A DNA stretch of 64,000 bases from DATJGF01 sp035495315 (GTDB taxonomy: Bacteria; Verrucomicrobiota; Verrucomicrobiia; Limisphaerales; UBA8199), in NCBI GenBank assembly GCA_035495315.1, contig DATJGF010000210.1, forward strand, positions 1-64,000, given 5' to 3'. The translations under genes were made by a program, and so were the position numbers. Under the pieces are notes generated by a model, which had not been told where the DNA came from, ran no database searches, and saw only the letters and a list, made by a program, of their open reading frames with translations. Numbering within the stretch: the first letter of the stretch is position 1; every line of letters starts with the position of its first letter. Below are positions 34,056 through 43,181 of this stretch, in pieces.

Positions 34056-34664
34056 ATGAAATCCACGTGCACTTTATTCTTCGTTTTGACTGCCTTCACG
34101 GCCTGGGCCGGAAATCATACTTTCGATTTCAAAGATCCCAAAAACGGCAACACAGTTACATTTAAGTTGGTAGCGCCAAAGGAGACAATCCAGGGCAGTG
34201 CCAACGACATTTCGGGGACCGTCACGTTCGATCCTCAAAATCCCGGCGCAACCAAAGGCAAGATCGTGGTCGCGGCAAAATCCCTCGCGGTGCCTAATCC
34301 CATCATGAAAATGCACCTGCACGGAGGCACGTGGTTGGACGCTCAGAAATATCCGGAGATCGCCTTCGAAGTAAAAGAAATCAAAAACGTGAAAACGGAG
34401 GGTGATAAAACGAATGGGGACGTCAACGGGACTTTTACCCTCAAAGGAGTCTCCAAGGAAATAACCGTCCCGGTGACGCTAACCTATCTGAAAGACAAGC
34501 TCGCTCAGCGCCAGCCCGGCCTGAAGGGCGATCTCCTGGTCGTGCGAACTACCTTCACTATCCAACGAAGTGATTTCAATGTGAACCCTCACCAGAACGA
34601 GGATAAAGTCTCAGATAAGATCGAGCTGACCTTAGGAATCGCGGGCGCGGCGCCGCAACAATAA
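34056..34664 (+). CDS. YceI-family periplasmic protein
   Basis: 202 residues with a signal peptide ('STCTLFFVLTAFTAWAG') and the YceI lipocalin-like barrel: 'HTFDFKDPKNGNTVTFKLVAPKETIQGSANDISGTVTFD', 'HGGTWLDAQKYPEIAFEVKEI', 'GTFTLKGVSKEITVPVTLTYL'. Family members bind isoprenoid-type lipids such as polyprenyl or quinone molecules in the periplasm. The ligand here is unknown. Length is normal. It is convergent with the LamG protein 10 bp away. Two GACCTAAA direct repeats lie about 50-70 bp before the start; their role is unknown. Confidence 0.92.
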   Translation: MKSTCTLFFVLTAFTAWAGNHTFDFKDPKNGNTVTFKLVAPKETIQGSANDISGTVTFDPQNPGATKGKIVVAAKSLAVPNPIMKMHLHGGTWLDAQKYPEIAFEVKEIKNVKTEGDKTNGDVNGTFTLKGVSKEITVPVTLTYLKDKLAQRQPGLKGDLLVVRTTFTIQRSDFNVNPHQNEDKVSDKIELTLGIAGAAPQQ

Positions 34665-34674
34665 TCGTCTGACC

Positions 34675-35745
34675 TCACGGTGATGGCCAGGCTGCCTGAA
34701 CTCGAAAAAAGCCCGTTGTCTGCTGATTTGGAGCGACGGGGATGAGCACCGCATTCAGCGGCGGACTGGCGGCAAGATTTGTCAAACCGGGCAGTGGCTG
34801 CCAAACCGGAGAGAGCATCGAGTCCGCGCTAAAAACGGAGTAGACGTAGTTTGGGGCCGAGGGCCAGCGAAGATTCAGGCCGGCATCGGTAATCACAACG
34901 GTGGGATCGATTTTGAATACTCCGGTATCATTCACATCGGCATAGAGTGCTCCGATTTCCAGGGGGCTCAGCTGCCGATCATAAACTTGAACATCACTTA
35001 AAGTCACAGCCCCGTAGGTAAAGTTCGTGTTGCCGGAGAAACGTCCGTAGGCCATCGTCAGACAATCGCGTGCTGGGACCGAGCTGAAGAAGTTGGTGTA
35101 CGCAGGATTGGAACCGAGGTTATAGTGCCGGTTGGTCATTTCCTGGCCATTCAGATAACCGGTGTTTCCGTTAGGACTAACCAAACCTACGAAATGGTAC
35201 CACGTATTCGGCAGCAGATTAGTGCCGGAATCGAAACAAAATCCCGCGACGAAAATCGTGAAGTAAAGACGTCGATTGGCAGGGTCGCCGCCGTGCCCAA
35301 TTTCAACGATGAGTGCTGAATCAGAGGCGTCGGCGTGTCTCTCGCCAAAATAGAAAACAGGAATGACTTCTCCCGAACCGGTTGGCGCAAACCGAAACCG
35401 CAGAACCAGCGACCCAAATGGCAAGGCGCCAATTCGATCGGGTGGCGGAATGTTCGGGGCAGGGATGAAGAGAGCTTCATTGGTGCCACTGAACCGCACG
35501 GCGCCGTCATATATCGCGGCCCCTCGGGTCCAGGTCCCGCCCATTAAACTGCCGTTCAAGCCTTGAACGGAGCTGTCCTGCACCACCTTGCCTGCCATTT
35601 CGTTGAAAGCCCAGTGGGCCACCAGCCCATTCTCGAAGACGCGCGAGCCGCTCCAAGCCGGATAAGCAGGGCCCAGCAAACACAACAGTAGGTAGAGCAA
35701 CAAAAGTGCTTTTGCTGTCTTCGATTGTGTGTTCGATTCATTCAT
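34675..35745 (-). CDS. Secreted LamG/concanavalin-like domain protein
   Basis: 356 residues from ATG 35745; a Met eight residues earlier is possible. A signal anchor ('ALLLLYLLLCLLGPAYPAWS') leads to a LamG-type jelly roll: 'LVAHWAFNEMAGKVVQDSSVQGLNGSLMGGTW', 'WYHFVGLVSPNGNTGYLNGQEM', 'AVTLSDVQVYDRQLSPLEIGALY'. The final ~75 residues are the shared module ('YVYSVFSADSMLSPVWQPL' ... 'GFFRVQA'). The LamG fold suggests glycan or protein binding outside the cell. It reads opposite to YceI and is transcribed alone. Confidence 0.85.
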   Translation of the reverse strand: MNESNTQSKTAKALLLLYLLLCLLGPAYPAWSGSRVFENGLVAHWAFNEMAGKVVQDSSVQGLNGSLMGGTWTRGAAIYDGAVRFSGTNEALFIPAPNIPPPDRIGALPFGSLVLRFRFAPTGSGEVIPVFYFGERHADASDSALIVEIGHGGDPANRRLYFTIFVAGFCFDSGTNLLPNTWYHFVGLVSPNGNTGYLNGQEMTNRHYNLGSNPAYTNFFSSVPARDCLTMAYGRFSGNTNFTYGAVTLSDVQVYDRQLSPLEIGALYADVNDTGVFKIDPTVVITDAGLNLRWPSAPNYVYSVFSADSMLSPVWQPLPGLTNLAASPPLNAVLIPVAPNQQTTGFFRVQAAWPSP

Positions 35746-36018
35746 GGGCGCCACCTCGATCCAGTGCACCGAACAGAATTAACGTTGACCAATCGTGGGC
35801 CCGTACGCTTTTCTAGGCCTATCCGTATTTTGTCAATTCGTGCCCCTGAATTGCGGGAACATCGCATTAGTTCATGCGGGGGGGTGTCTGTCTTGGCATG
35901 CGCATTCCAATGCTACCGCACAGGTCGGAATTCCCCATTCAACGCCTACCAGCCCCTTTTGACTTGAACCGCCCTACTCTCTTCGGAGATGCTGGCCGCA
36001 ATTCACCAAAGGACATCT

Positions 36019-36705
36019 ATGAATGACATGAACCGTCGTGTTTTTCTCGGGGCCGCGGCCGCTTCAGCGGTTGCGTTGGCCGACTTTGCCGAAGCGGCCG
36101 AACCGGCGCCCGGATCAGTCAAAATCATCGGCATTGCGGGCAGCCTCCGGAAAGGCAAATCGACTTACAAGGCTGTCGAACTGGCGCTGGAATCTGCCAA
36201 AACCGTCAGTCCCGCGATCGCGACCGAAGTGATCGAACTTTCCGGACTCAACCTGGATCCCTACATCGCGGTGGGGGCCAAGAGCTCGGATCGACCGGAC
36301 GATTTTCCGGGAGTGCGCGAGAAGCTGGTAGCTCCTGCTGTCTTTGGGATCATCATGGGCTCCCCGGTCTACATGGGTATCGTGTCCTCGCCGCTCAAGC
36401 AACTGTTCGAGCGAATGCTCGCGTTTCGACAGGGCGGTTTTCCTCTGAAAAACAAGGTCGGCGGCGCTATCGCCGTTGGCGCGGGGCGTAACACGGGCGT
36501 CGAGCTAATCCTGCAGCAACTGATCATGTTCATGCTTTCACAGGAGATGATCCTGGTCGGCGATGGAAACCCTGGAGACCACTGGGGGGGCACGATGCAA
36601 TCGCAAGGCGATGAACTTTCCAAGGACGAAGGCAGCTTGAACACGGTCCGTGGGGTCGGCAAGCGAGTTGCCGAGATCGCCTTGCGCATGGCGGCTTCGA
36701 AGTGA
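36019..36705 (+). CDS. Tat-exported NADPH-dependent FMN reductase-like flavoprotein
   Basis: 228 residues from ATG 36019, preceded by AAAGGA. The N-terminus 'MNRRVFLGAAAASAVALA' is a twin-arginine signal, unusual for this normally cytoplasmic family; Tat export would carry the folded protein with FMN. The flavodoxin-like core has the FMN loop 'GIAGSLRKGKSTY' and 'GSPVYMGIVSSPLKQLFERM', as in azoreductase/quinone reductase-type FMN reductases. The electron donor in the periplasm would have to be something other than NADPH, so its reaction is uncertain. The C-terminal part contains 'NPGDHWGGTMQSQGDEL', not typical. Confidence 0.88.
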   Translation: MNDMNRRVFLGAAAASAVALADFAEAAEPAPGSVKIIGIAGSLRKGKSTYKAVELALESAKTVSPAIATEVIELSGLNLDPYIAVGAKSSDRPDDFPGVREKLVAPAVFGIIMGSPVYMGIVSSPLKQLFERMLAFRQGGFPLKNKVGGAIAVGAGRNTGVELILQQLIMFMLSQEMILVGDGNPGDHWGGTMQSQGDELSKDEGSLNTVRGVGKRVAEIALRMAASK

Positions 36706-36714
36706 CGCGGAGCG

Positions 36715-39700
36715 TTAATCTTCCGCAAACAAGTATTCCAGATCGCCTTTAGATAGGCTGCGGGCGAAGCCTTCCTCGCCGAGGACATCAGCAATGGTTT
36801 GAGCTTTGGTCTGCTGAAGCTCCCAGATTTTTTCTTCAACAGTGCCGGGGGAAATGAGGCGATAGGCGTTTACGGTCTGGGTCTGACCGATGCGGTGAGA
36901 CCGATCGATGGCCTGGGCTTCTACTGCCGGGTTCCACCATGGGTCGTACAGGACAACGTAACTGGCAGTGGTCAGGTTGAGCCCGGTACCGGCAGCACGA
37001 AGGCTGAGCAGGAAGACGGAGGCGTTGGGATCATTTTGGAAAGCATTAACGACCTCCTGACGATTCTTCGTTTGGCCCGTGAGGATATGCGTCGGGATTT
37101 GCCGTTGCCGACATTCCTGTTCCAGCAATTCAAGCATCTGCACGAATTGGCTGAACACCAAAACTTTTTGGCCTTCAGCAATGAGCGAATCCAACAATTC
37201 GAAGAGTGTCTCGGTTTTGCCCGACGGCGTGTCGTTGCCGACCAGCCGGGGATGACAGCAGATCTGGCGCAATCGAGTGAGTGCCGCGAGCACATGGATC
37301 TTGCTTCGGTTGAGACCTTTTTCGGCGACCGTCTTCATGACCTGCTCGCGGCTGCGCCGCAATTCCGCCAGGTACAGCTTGCGTTGGGCCTCATCGAGCT
37401 GGCAGTCGCGGCGTTGCTCGATCCGATCAGGCAGATCTTTGGCGACATGCTTCTTTAAGCGGCGCAACAACAACGGCCGCAGCTTGGCAGAGAGACGTTT
37501 TCGCGCAATGCGTTGAGCCGATTCGGCATTCTCCCCGTGAGGTTCGTACGTCTCAGCAAACTGCTCCTGGTTGCCGAGATAACTGGGTTGAATGAAATCG
37601 ACGATACTCCAGAGGTCTAGCAGCCGATTCTCCAATGGAGTCCCGGTGAGAGCCAACCGGTGCTCGGATTTCAACTGCTTGACTGATTGCGTAACCTGCG
37701 CGCCCGGATTTTTGATGAATTGCGCCTCGTCGAGGATAATCGCGCGGAAAGGGAATTTCTGGAGCTCTTCGAGGTCACGCCGCAGTAACGCGTAATTGGT
37801 AACGATCAAATCATGCTGCGGAATTTGTTTGCGCAGGTTATGCCGCGCGGCGCCGCTTTCCAGCACCAGCACCTTTAGGTCTGGAATGAACCGGTTAGCC
37901 TCACGGCGCCAATTGTGCAAGACCGACGCCGGGCAGATAACCAACGAAGGCTTCGGATTCTTGCTATTGCGTTCCTTGAGCCATGCGAGCCAGGAAAGGG
38001 TCTGGATCGTTTTACCCAGCCCCATATCGTCGGCGAGAATTCCGCCGAGCCGTATTTGGGTGAGATGGCACAGGAAATCAAACCCGTCCTTTTGGTAAGG
38101 TCGGAGCTCGGCCTGAATAGTATCGGGCAGGCCTACGGCGGGAATACCCCTGAAATTTTTGACTCGCTCACGGAGCGCTTTGGCCTGAGGAGAATCCGCG
38201 AATCGCTGCAGGCCATCTTCGTCCAAATGCGCTATCTGCTCGAGGCCGACTTTCTGCGCGACCGGCACCAGGCCATCAACCCCCATGTCTGCCATCGCTT
38301 CGTGCGCCGACTGAACCGCAGCAGAATCCAATTCGACCCATCCCGCATCCGGCAGCTTTACGAAGCGACCCGTCGCTGCCTGAAGTTGTTGCAAATCCGC
38401 AGCGGTAAGCTTAAGACTCTCTTGTTCCCATTCGGCCGAGACGGAGAGCCAATCGATGCCGCTGCCTTTAACAATGAGACGAGGGCGGAGCTGTCGCGGG
38501 TTCAAGAACAGGCGATGGAACGCGGGGTTGCCGAGGTAATCGGCTTCCTGAGGGCGATCCTGCCAAACACGCGCCAAGGTGCTGAGAAAGAGTTCGTTGG
38601 CATCGCCGACCCAAAGACCCGGTTCGGGCGTGAACCAATCCAGTTGCCGCAGCCACACAGTGGCGGGTTCCAGGCGCGGGTCGTCCAGGATCTCGGGTTT
38701 ATCCGGCGCCGTTTTTTGGGCCACTTGGCGCTGCCATTCGTGTCCATTCCAGAGCCAAAGGCTTTCGTCGCGTTGGCTCCGGGCCACCAGTCGCAAGCGC
38801 ACCGTTTCATCCAGCAACTCGAAAATGAATTGCGGTTTCGCTGAATGCGCGATACAGAGCCGCTCCCAATCAACCCCATGGTTTGCCTGGCTTTTGCGCA
38901 AATGGGTCAGCAAACGATGGCTGAGCTTGCGCACCGGGATTGCCGGGCGACGGCACCAATGTTCGATCAGTTGCGGCGGTGGAGCGTTGCGCAGCAGATA
39001 AAAGGTATTGCCGGCCAGAGCCAGTGGTGGTCGTTGATTGAAAAAGCGAATATCTGCCAGGGCAAAGGATTTCCCATCTGGAGTGGTCAGGTGATGAGTG
39101 AATGACAATTCCACATCGCCGTTTTCGAGAAAAGGCCGCAACTCAGCAACCTCTCCCTGAAAGCTAAGCGACGCAGACCGGCCAGCGGAGGATAATTCGA
39201 GCCGCGAGGTGTGGCCCCACCGCGCCAGCCAGTGCAGCAGCTCCAGATCCGACAAAACCATCTTTGGTTGTGGGTCGCGCCGCCCGGCATGGGTTTCGGT
39301 CACCCACTGGATGAATTCCCAATCTTCGGGGGCGAAAAGCTCCTGTTCATGAGCGGCCCGAGTAGTCAGATCAACTAGATCTTCAAGACTTCTGAGTTTC
39401 TCGCCCGTTCGCGGGCGCAACAGATAAAATTCAACCGTCAGGCGACACCACACTGGGAACTGTTCATCGGGTTCAGTCCCGCAGACGACGCGGAGGGAGG
39501 CCCGCGGGGCGTCAAGATGAGCCGGGCGAGGCGGAAAGAGCCAGGTTTCGAGTTGTCTGACCTGATCGCGTTCGTGAGCAGCTTCTTCGACCTGGGCGAA
39601 GCGATCCAGATTGGCGTAAGCGGTCAGCTCACTGGGGAGCGAACGCTTGGCACGCAAAAAGAGGAAGGCTAATTCCTCGAGCCGGCCTTTGCCGTTGGCC

Positions 39701-39987
39701 TGGAGCAAATGCGGCCACCATTCGGTACTCGGGAAATCCTTGCGGGACAGGGAGAGCTTTTCGAAATAATCCTCGAGCAAAAGCCAGGCACGCTGGGAAT
39801 CGACGCAGCCAGCAAACGTCTGGAGCAGCTCCTCGCGCTCGGCGACCGCAGCTTTGGAGTCCGAAAGCTCGCGACGCAAGTCAGCCAGAGCGCCATACGT
39901 CTTGGAGAGGACTGTATTATGCGCGTCGTACTTCGAGGGTTGAGCGGCACGCGACCCGTTACCATTTCTGAATAGGACTCTGGCCAT
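36715..39987 (-). CDS. SNF2-family DEAD/DEAH-box ATPase
   Basis: 1090 residues from ATG 39987. The N-terminal ~600 residues are unassigned and rich in Trp, Leu and Arg. The SNF2 ATPase begins near 'LRPYQKDGFDFLCHL', with Walker A 'ADDMGLGKT', motif 'ICPASVLHNW', Walker B 'ILDEAQ' (DEAQ rather than DEAH), 'ALTGTPLENRLLDLWSI' and the helicase C-lobe 'VFSQFVQML' ... 'STASYVV-like DPWWNPAVEAQAIDRSHRIGQT'. Bacterial relatives are thought to remodel protein-DNA or RNA polymerase complexes (HepA/RapA-like), though the N-terminus differs from RapA. It reads alone, ending 9 bp from the FMN reductase. Confidence 0.93.
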   Translation of the reverse strand: MARVLFRNGNGSRAAQPSKYDAHNTVLSKTYGALADLRRELSDSKAAVAEREELLQTFAGCVDSQRAWLLLEDYFEKLSLSRKDFPSTEWWPHLLQANGKGRLEELAFLFLRAKRSLPSELTAYANLDRFAQVEEAAHERDQVRQLETWLFPPRPAHLDAPRASLRVVCGTEPDEQFPVWCRLTVEFYLLRPRTGEKLRSLEDLVDLTTRAAHEQELFAPEDWEFIQWVTETHAGRRDPQPKMVLSDLELLHWLARWGHTSRLELSSAGRSASLSFQGEVAELRPFLENGDVELSFTHHLTTPDGKSFALADIRFFNQRPPLALAGNTFYLLRNAPPPQLIEHWCRRPAIPVRKLSHRLLTHLRKSQANHGVDWERLCIAHSAKPQFIFELLDETVRLRLVARSQRDESLWLWNGHEWQRQVAQKTAPDKPEILDDPRLEPATVWLRQLDWFTPEPGLWVGDANELFLSTLARVWQDRPQEADYLGNPAFHRLFLNPRQLRPRLIVKGSGIDWLSVSAEWEQESLKLTAADLQQLQAATGRFVKLPDAGWVELDSAAVQSAHEAMADMGVDGLVPVAQKVGLEQIAHLDEDGLQRFADSPQAKALRERVKNFRGIPAVGLPDTIQAELRPYQKDGFDFLCHLTQIRLGGILADDMGLGKTIQTLSWLAWLKERNSKNPKPSLVICPASVLHNWRREANRFIPDLKVLVLESGAARHNLRKQIPQHDLIVTNYALLRRDLEELQKFPFRAIILDEAQFIKNPGAQVTQSVKQLKSEHRLALTGTPLENRLLDLWSIVDFIQPSYLGNQEQFAETYEPHGENAESAQRIARKRLSAKLRPLLLRRLKKHVAKDLPDRIEQRRDCQLDEAQRKLYLAELRRSREQVMKTVAEKGLNRSKIHVLAALTRLRQICCHPRLVGNDTPSGKTETLFELLDSLIAEGQKVLVFSQFVQMLELLEQECRQRQIPTHILTGQTKNRQEVVNAFQNDPNASVFLLSLRAAGTGLNLTTASYVVLYDPWWNPAVEAQAIDRSHRIGQTQTVNAYRLISPGTVEEKIWELQQTKAQTIADVLGEEGFARSLSKGDLEYLFAED

Positions 39988-40079
39988 CTGATTACGCCCG
40001 TGTATGGGTTCTATCATCCCGCCACAGAACCCCCCCGCTGGTCAATAGAAATGTAAAGAATTTTGCTGCGACCTGGGCA

Positions 40080-43025
40080 ATGGGCGTAAAAGGCCACCCA
40101 ATCGGCAGCAGCGCCGTTTCGGCAAGTCAGGTTCGTGGGGCGTTTAATCCATCGTGCGCAGCGCTAACTCCTCAGATCGGCCTCGTCGAACTCGGTTTGC
40201 CAGACCCGCTTGCACTCCAAGCCCTTTGCACCCACACTACAGCGCAGATGCAGGAACTGGTTAAGAAAATCGAAGCCGACGCACAGACGCGTTTAGTACT
40301 GCCCGCCGGACGGGCCGTGACGCAAGAATTGGGCCGATACAAAGGGTTTCTGAAGCTGGAAGCACACCGTTTGAGGATGCACCACCGGGCCGGCGGGGGT
40401 GGAATGGAGATTTGCCGTGCCCGCGCTGCCATCCTTGATGTCCTGTTTCGGCATTTATGGGAAGCCGCTCGGACCAGCCTGTCGCCGCAGGCGCAAAAGG
40501 AGTTTCCTCCTTTGGCTCTGGTGGCTACCGGGGGGTATGGCCGGGGAGAACTCAACCCGCATAGCGACATCGATTTCATGTTCCTGCATGATGGGCAGGT
40601 CGCTGGAAGTCGTCCGCTCCCCTATCTCTCGAAGCTGATTGACGGGGTCCTTTATCCACTTTGGGATATCGGCCTGAAGGTAGGCGGCCATTCGGTGCGA
40701 ACAATCGAGGACGCGGTAAAAGAGGCCAATCGCGATATGCAGTCCAAGACCTCAATGATTGAGGCGCGGCTTATTATGGGGAACGAGGCGCTGTTCAAAA
40801 AGTTTGAAAAAGCGATCGTGGCCAAATGCGTCACCGGCTATGAAGACGAGTATATCGCGATGCGGATCGAAGACCAGAACACACGCCGCAGCAAATTCGG
40901 CAATTCAGCCTGCATGCAGGAACCGAATCTCAAGAACGGCTGTGGCGGGTTGCGCGATTACCAAAATCTGCTCTGGATGACCTTCTTCAAGTATCGCACC
41001 CGGTCGTTGAAAGATTTGCAGGAGCACGAATTCATCAGCGAGAGCGAGCGCAAGCAACTCGAGAAGGCGTATGATTTCCTGCTGCGGGTGCGCACGGAGA
41101 TGCACTACCACGTCAACCGCGCGATGGACGTGCTGAGCAAAAGCCTTCAACCAGCCGTGGCACATAACCTCGGGTATTCAGAACGCTCGCCGAGCAAGCG
41201 CATCGAAGAGTTCATGCGCGATCTCTACACCCATTCACGCAACATCTTCTTGATCACCCGCACCGTGGAACAGCGGCTGGCCTTTCTCCCCCCGCCCCGC
41301 AGGTTATCGCTGCGGGCCTGGCTACCTGCTGGCCGGAAAAATAAAAATGAGATGATCGACGGGTTCAAGATCACCCAGGGAGAGATTCATGCGGCAACAC
41401 CCAGGGTATTCAGGGATCAGCCGCCCCGGTTAATGCGCGTTTTCTTATATGCCCAGCAGCGCGGCTTGAATCTGCACCCGGACCTGTCCCAACTCATCCG
41501 TAACCAACTGGGGCTGGTGGACCGCGCGTTTCTTTCAGACGAGCACGTGCGCGAGACGTTTTTGACTTTGCTGAATCAGCGGGGAAACGTCGCGCCGGTG
41601 CTGCGCGCGATGCATGAAGTTGATTTCCTTGGGAAGTACCTCCCGGAGTTCGGCAAGCTGACATGCCTCGTGCAGCACGAGTTTTATCACCAATATACGG
41701 CCGACGAACATACGTTGATGTGCCTGGAACAATTGGATCGGGTCTGGGAAGCCCAGGAACCGCCCCACAGTGAATACACGTCATTGTTCCAGAAACTTGA
41801 ACGCCCGTTTCTGTTGTACTTGGGCCTGCTGCTCCATGATACTGGCAAGTCGGACGGGCATGGTAACCATGCCGAGGTTAGCGCTGAACTGGTCTTGCGC
41901 GTCGGCAAGCGCCTCGGTTTGGACGGCACCACTACTCACACCTTGCGGGTGGTGATCGAAAATCATCTGCTGATGGCGAGCACTTCACAGCGGCGTGATC
42001 TCGACGACCCGGCGGTGATCCGAAAATTTGCCAACCAGGTTCAGACCCCGGAAACCGTCAGACTGCTCACTCTCCACACCTTCGTCGATTCCCTGGCCAC
42101 CAGTGATAAACTTTGGAACGGTTTCAAAGACTCTCTGTTGTGGTCGCTCCATAATCGAACCATTGAATTGATGACCGAGGGGACGGAGTTTGTGCGCGCC
42201 GAGGAGAAACAACGCGAGTTGCTGATGGAGGAGGTGATGCGGCTTTCGACCGAGACACCCAGCGATGAGGAACTGCATGCCCATTTTGCAAGCTTGCCGC
42301 CCCGCTACTTCCAAATCCATTCGGCACGTGAGGTGGTGGACGATCTGACAGTGGCTCATCGATTCATGCGCCGCCAGATTTCTGACGAAGAGGACCCCTT
42401 GGCGCCGGTCTGTAACTGGTACAACTTGCGCGACCGAGCCTGCAACGAGGTTAAGGTGTGCACCTGGGATCGGGCTGGACTTTTCCGCAAAATCGCCGGC
42501 TCGCTCAGCGCAACCGGCTTGAACATCCTCAGTGCGCAAATCTTCACACGGACCGACGGCATCGTACTCGATACGTTTTATGTAAACGACGCGCGGTCAG
42601 GAAATCTGGCCGGAACCGAGCAGCGCGACAGCTTTGAAAAGCTAATCCATAAGGCATTGACGGGTGAGGAAGTCGATTTTCCGGCGTTAATCGCTCGGCA
42701 GCAAAACAACCGGCCGGCTTATGAGGCCTATACGGGAGAGCGGATTCCAACACGGGTTGAGTTCGATAATGATTCCTCGGATACCCGGACGGTCATTGAA
42801 ATCGAAACGGAAGATCGCATTGGGTTGCTGTATGCGATTTCAGAAGTTCTCTCCAACCTGGAGCTCGATATCTCGGCCGCCAAGATCAATACCGAGAAAG
42901 GCGCCGCGATCGACAGTTTCTACGTCCGGGAGTTCGATGGGAACAAGGTACTGCTGCCGGCACGGCACCAGGCCATTGAACGCAAACTCCGTGCGGCCAT
43001 CAGCGCCTTGGATGCACACACATAG
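40080..43025 (+). CDS. glnD: [Protein-PII] uridylyltransferase/uridylyl-removing enzyme
   Basis: 981 residues from ATG 40080. Residues 151-166 'GGYGRGELNPHSDIDF' are the nucleotidyltransferase signature. The HD phosphohydrolase part has His586-Asp587 in 'LLHDTGKSDGHGNHAEV', and two ACT domains follow near 'VKVCTWDRAGLFRKIAGSLSATGLN' and 'IEIETEDRIGLLYAISEVLSNLELD'. The enzyme senses glutamine and modifies PII. Most relatives are ~850-930 residues; the extra length is at the N-terminus, so the true start may be at Met57 (40248). It diverges from the SNF2 gene. Convergent repeats lie after its stop. Confidence 0.95.
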   Translation: MGVKGHPIGSSAVSASQVRGAFNPSCAALTPQIGLVELGLPDPLALQALCTHTTAQMQELVKKIEADAQTRLVLPAGRAVTQELGRYKGFLKLEAHRLRMHHRAGGGGMEICRARAAILDVLFRHLWEAARTSLSPQAQKEFPPLALVATGGYGRGELNPHSDIDFMFLHDGQVAGSRPLPYLSKLIDGVLYPLWDIGLKVGGHSVRTIEDAVKEANRDMQSKTSMIEARLIMGNEALFKKFEKAIVAKCVTGYEDEYIAMRIEDQNTRRSKFGNSACMQEPNLKNGCGGLRDYQNLLWMTFFKYRTRSLKDLQEHEFISESERKQLEKAYDFLLRVRTEMHYHVNRAMDVLSKSLQPAVAHNLGYSERSPSKRIEEFMRDLYTHSRNIFLITRTVEQRLAFLPPPRRLSLRAWLPAGRKNKNEMIDGFKITQGEIHAATPRVFRDQPPRLMRVFLYAQQRGLNLHPDLSQLIRNQLGLVDRAFLSDEHVRETFLTLLNQRGNVAPVLRAMHEVDFLGKYLPEFGKLTCLVQHEFYHQYTADEHTLMCLEQLDRVWEAQEPPHSEYTSLFQKLERPFLLYLGLLLHDTGKSDGHGNHAEVSAELVLRVGKRLGLDGTTTHTLRVVIENHLLMASTSQRRDLDDPAVIRKFANQVQTPETVRLLTLHTFVDSLATSDKLWNGFKDSLLWSLHNRTIELMTEGTEFVRAEEKQRELLMEEVMRLSTETPSDEELHAHFASLPPRYFQIHSAREVVDDLTVAHRFMRRQISDEEDPLAPVCNWYNLRDRACNEVKVCTWDRAGLFRKIAGSLSATGLNILSAQIFTRTDGIVLDTFYVNDARSGNLAGTEQRDSFEKLIHKALTGEEVDFPALIARQQNNRPAYEAYTGERIPTRVEFDNDSSDTRTVIEIETEDRIGLLYAISEVLSNLELDISAAKINTEKGAAIDSFYVREFDGNKVLLPARHQAIERKLRAAISALDAHT

Positions 43026-43037
43026 GCGCTTGCGTTC

Positions 43038-43156
43038 ACAGCTAAGACGCCAAGACGCGAAGAAGACACTACTCACTTTCTGCCAACCGCTCCAACGCCA
43101 AGCAGAACAATTGCGCCGTCCAATTTGAGTTCTTCGCGCCTGCGTGGCTTTGCTGT
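43038..43156. repeat. Imperfect inverted repeat between glnD and the symporter
   Basis: ACAGCTAAGACGCCAAGACG (then CGAAG, 43038-43062) pairs imperfectly with the segment ending CGTGGCTTTGCTGT (43132-43156); about 19 of 25 positions match. A related piece, CAGCCAAGGCGCCAAGACGC, occurs near 16529 before deoC. It lies between convergent genes and may terminate both. Confidence 0.5.
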
Positions 43157-43181
43157 TTGCAACAAAGGGGCTAATCTGCGA

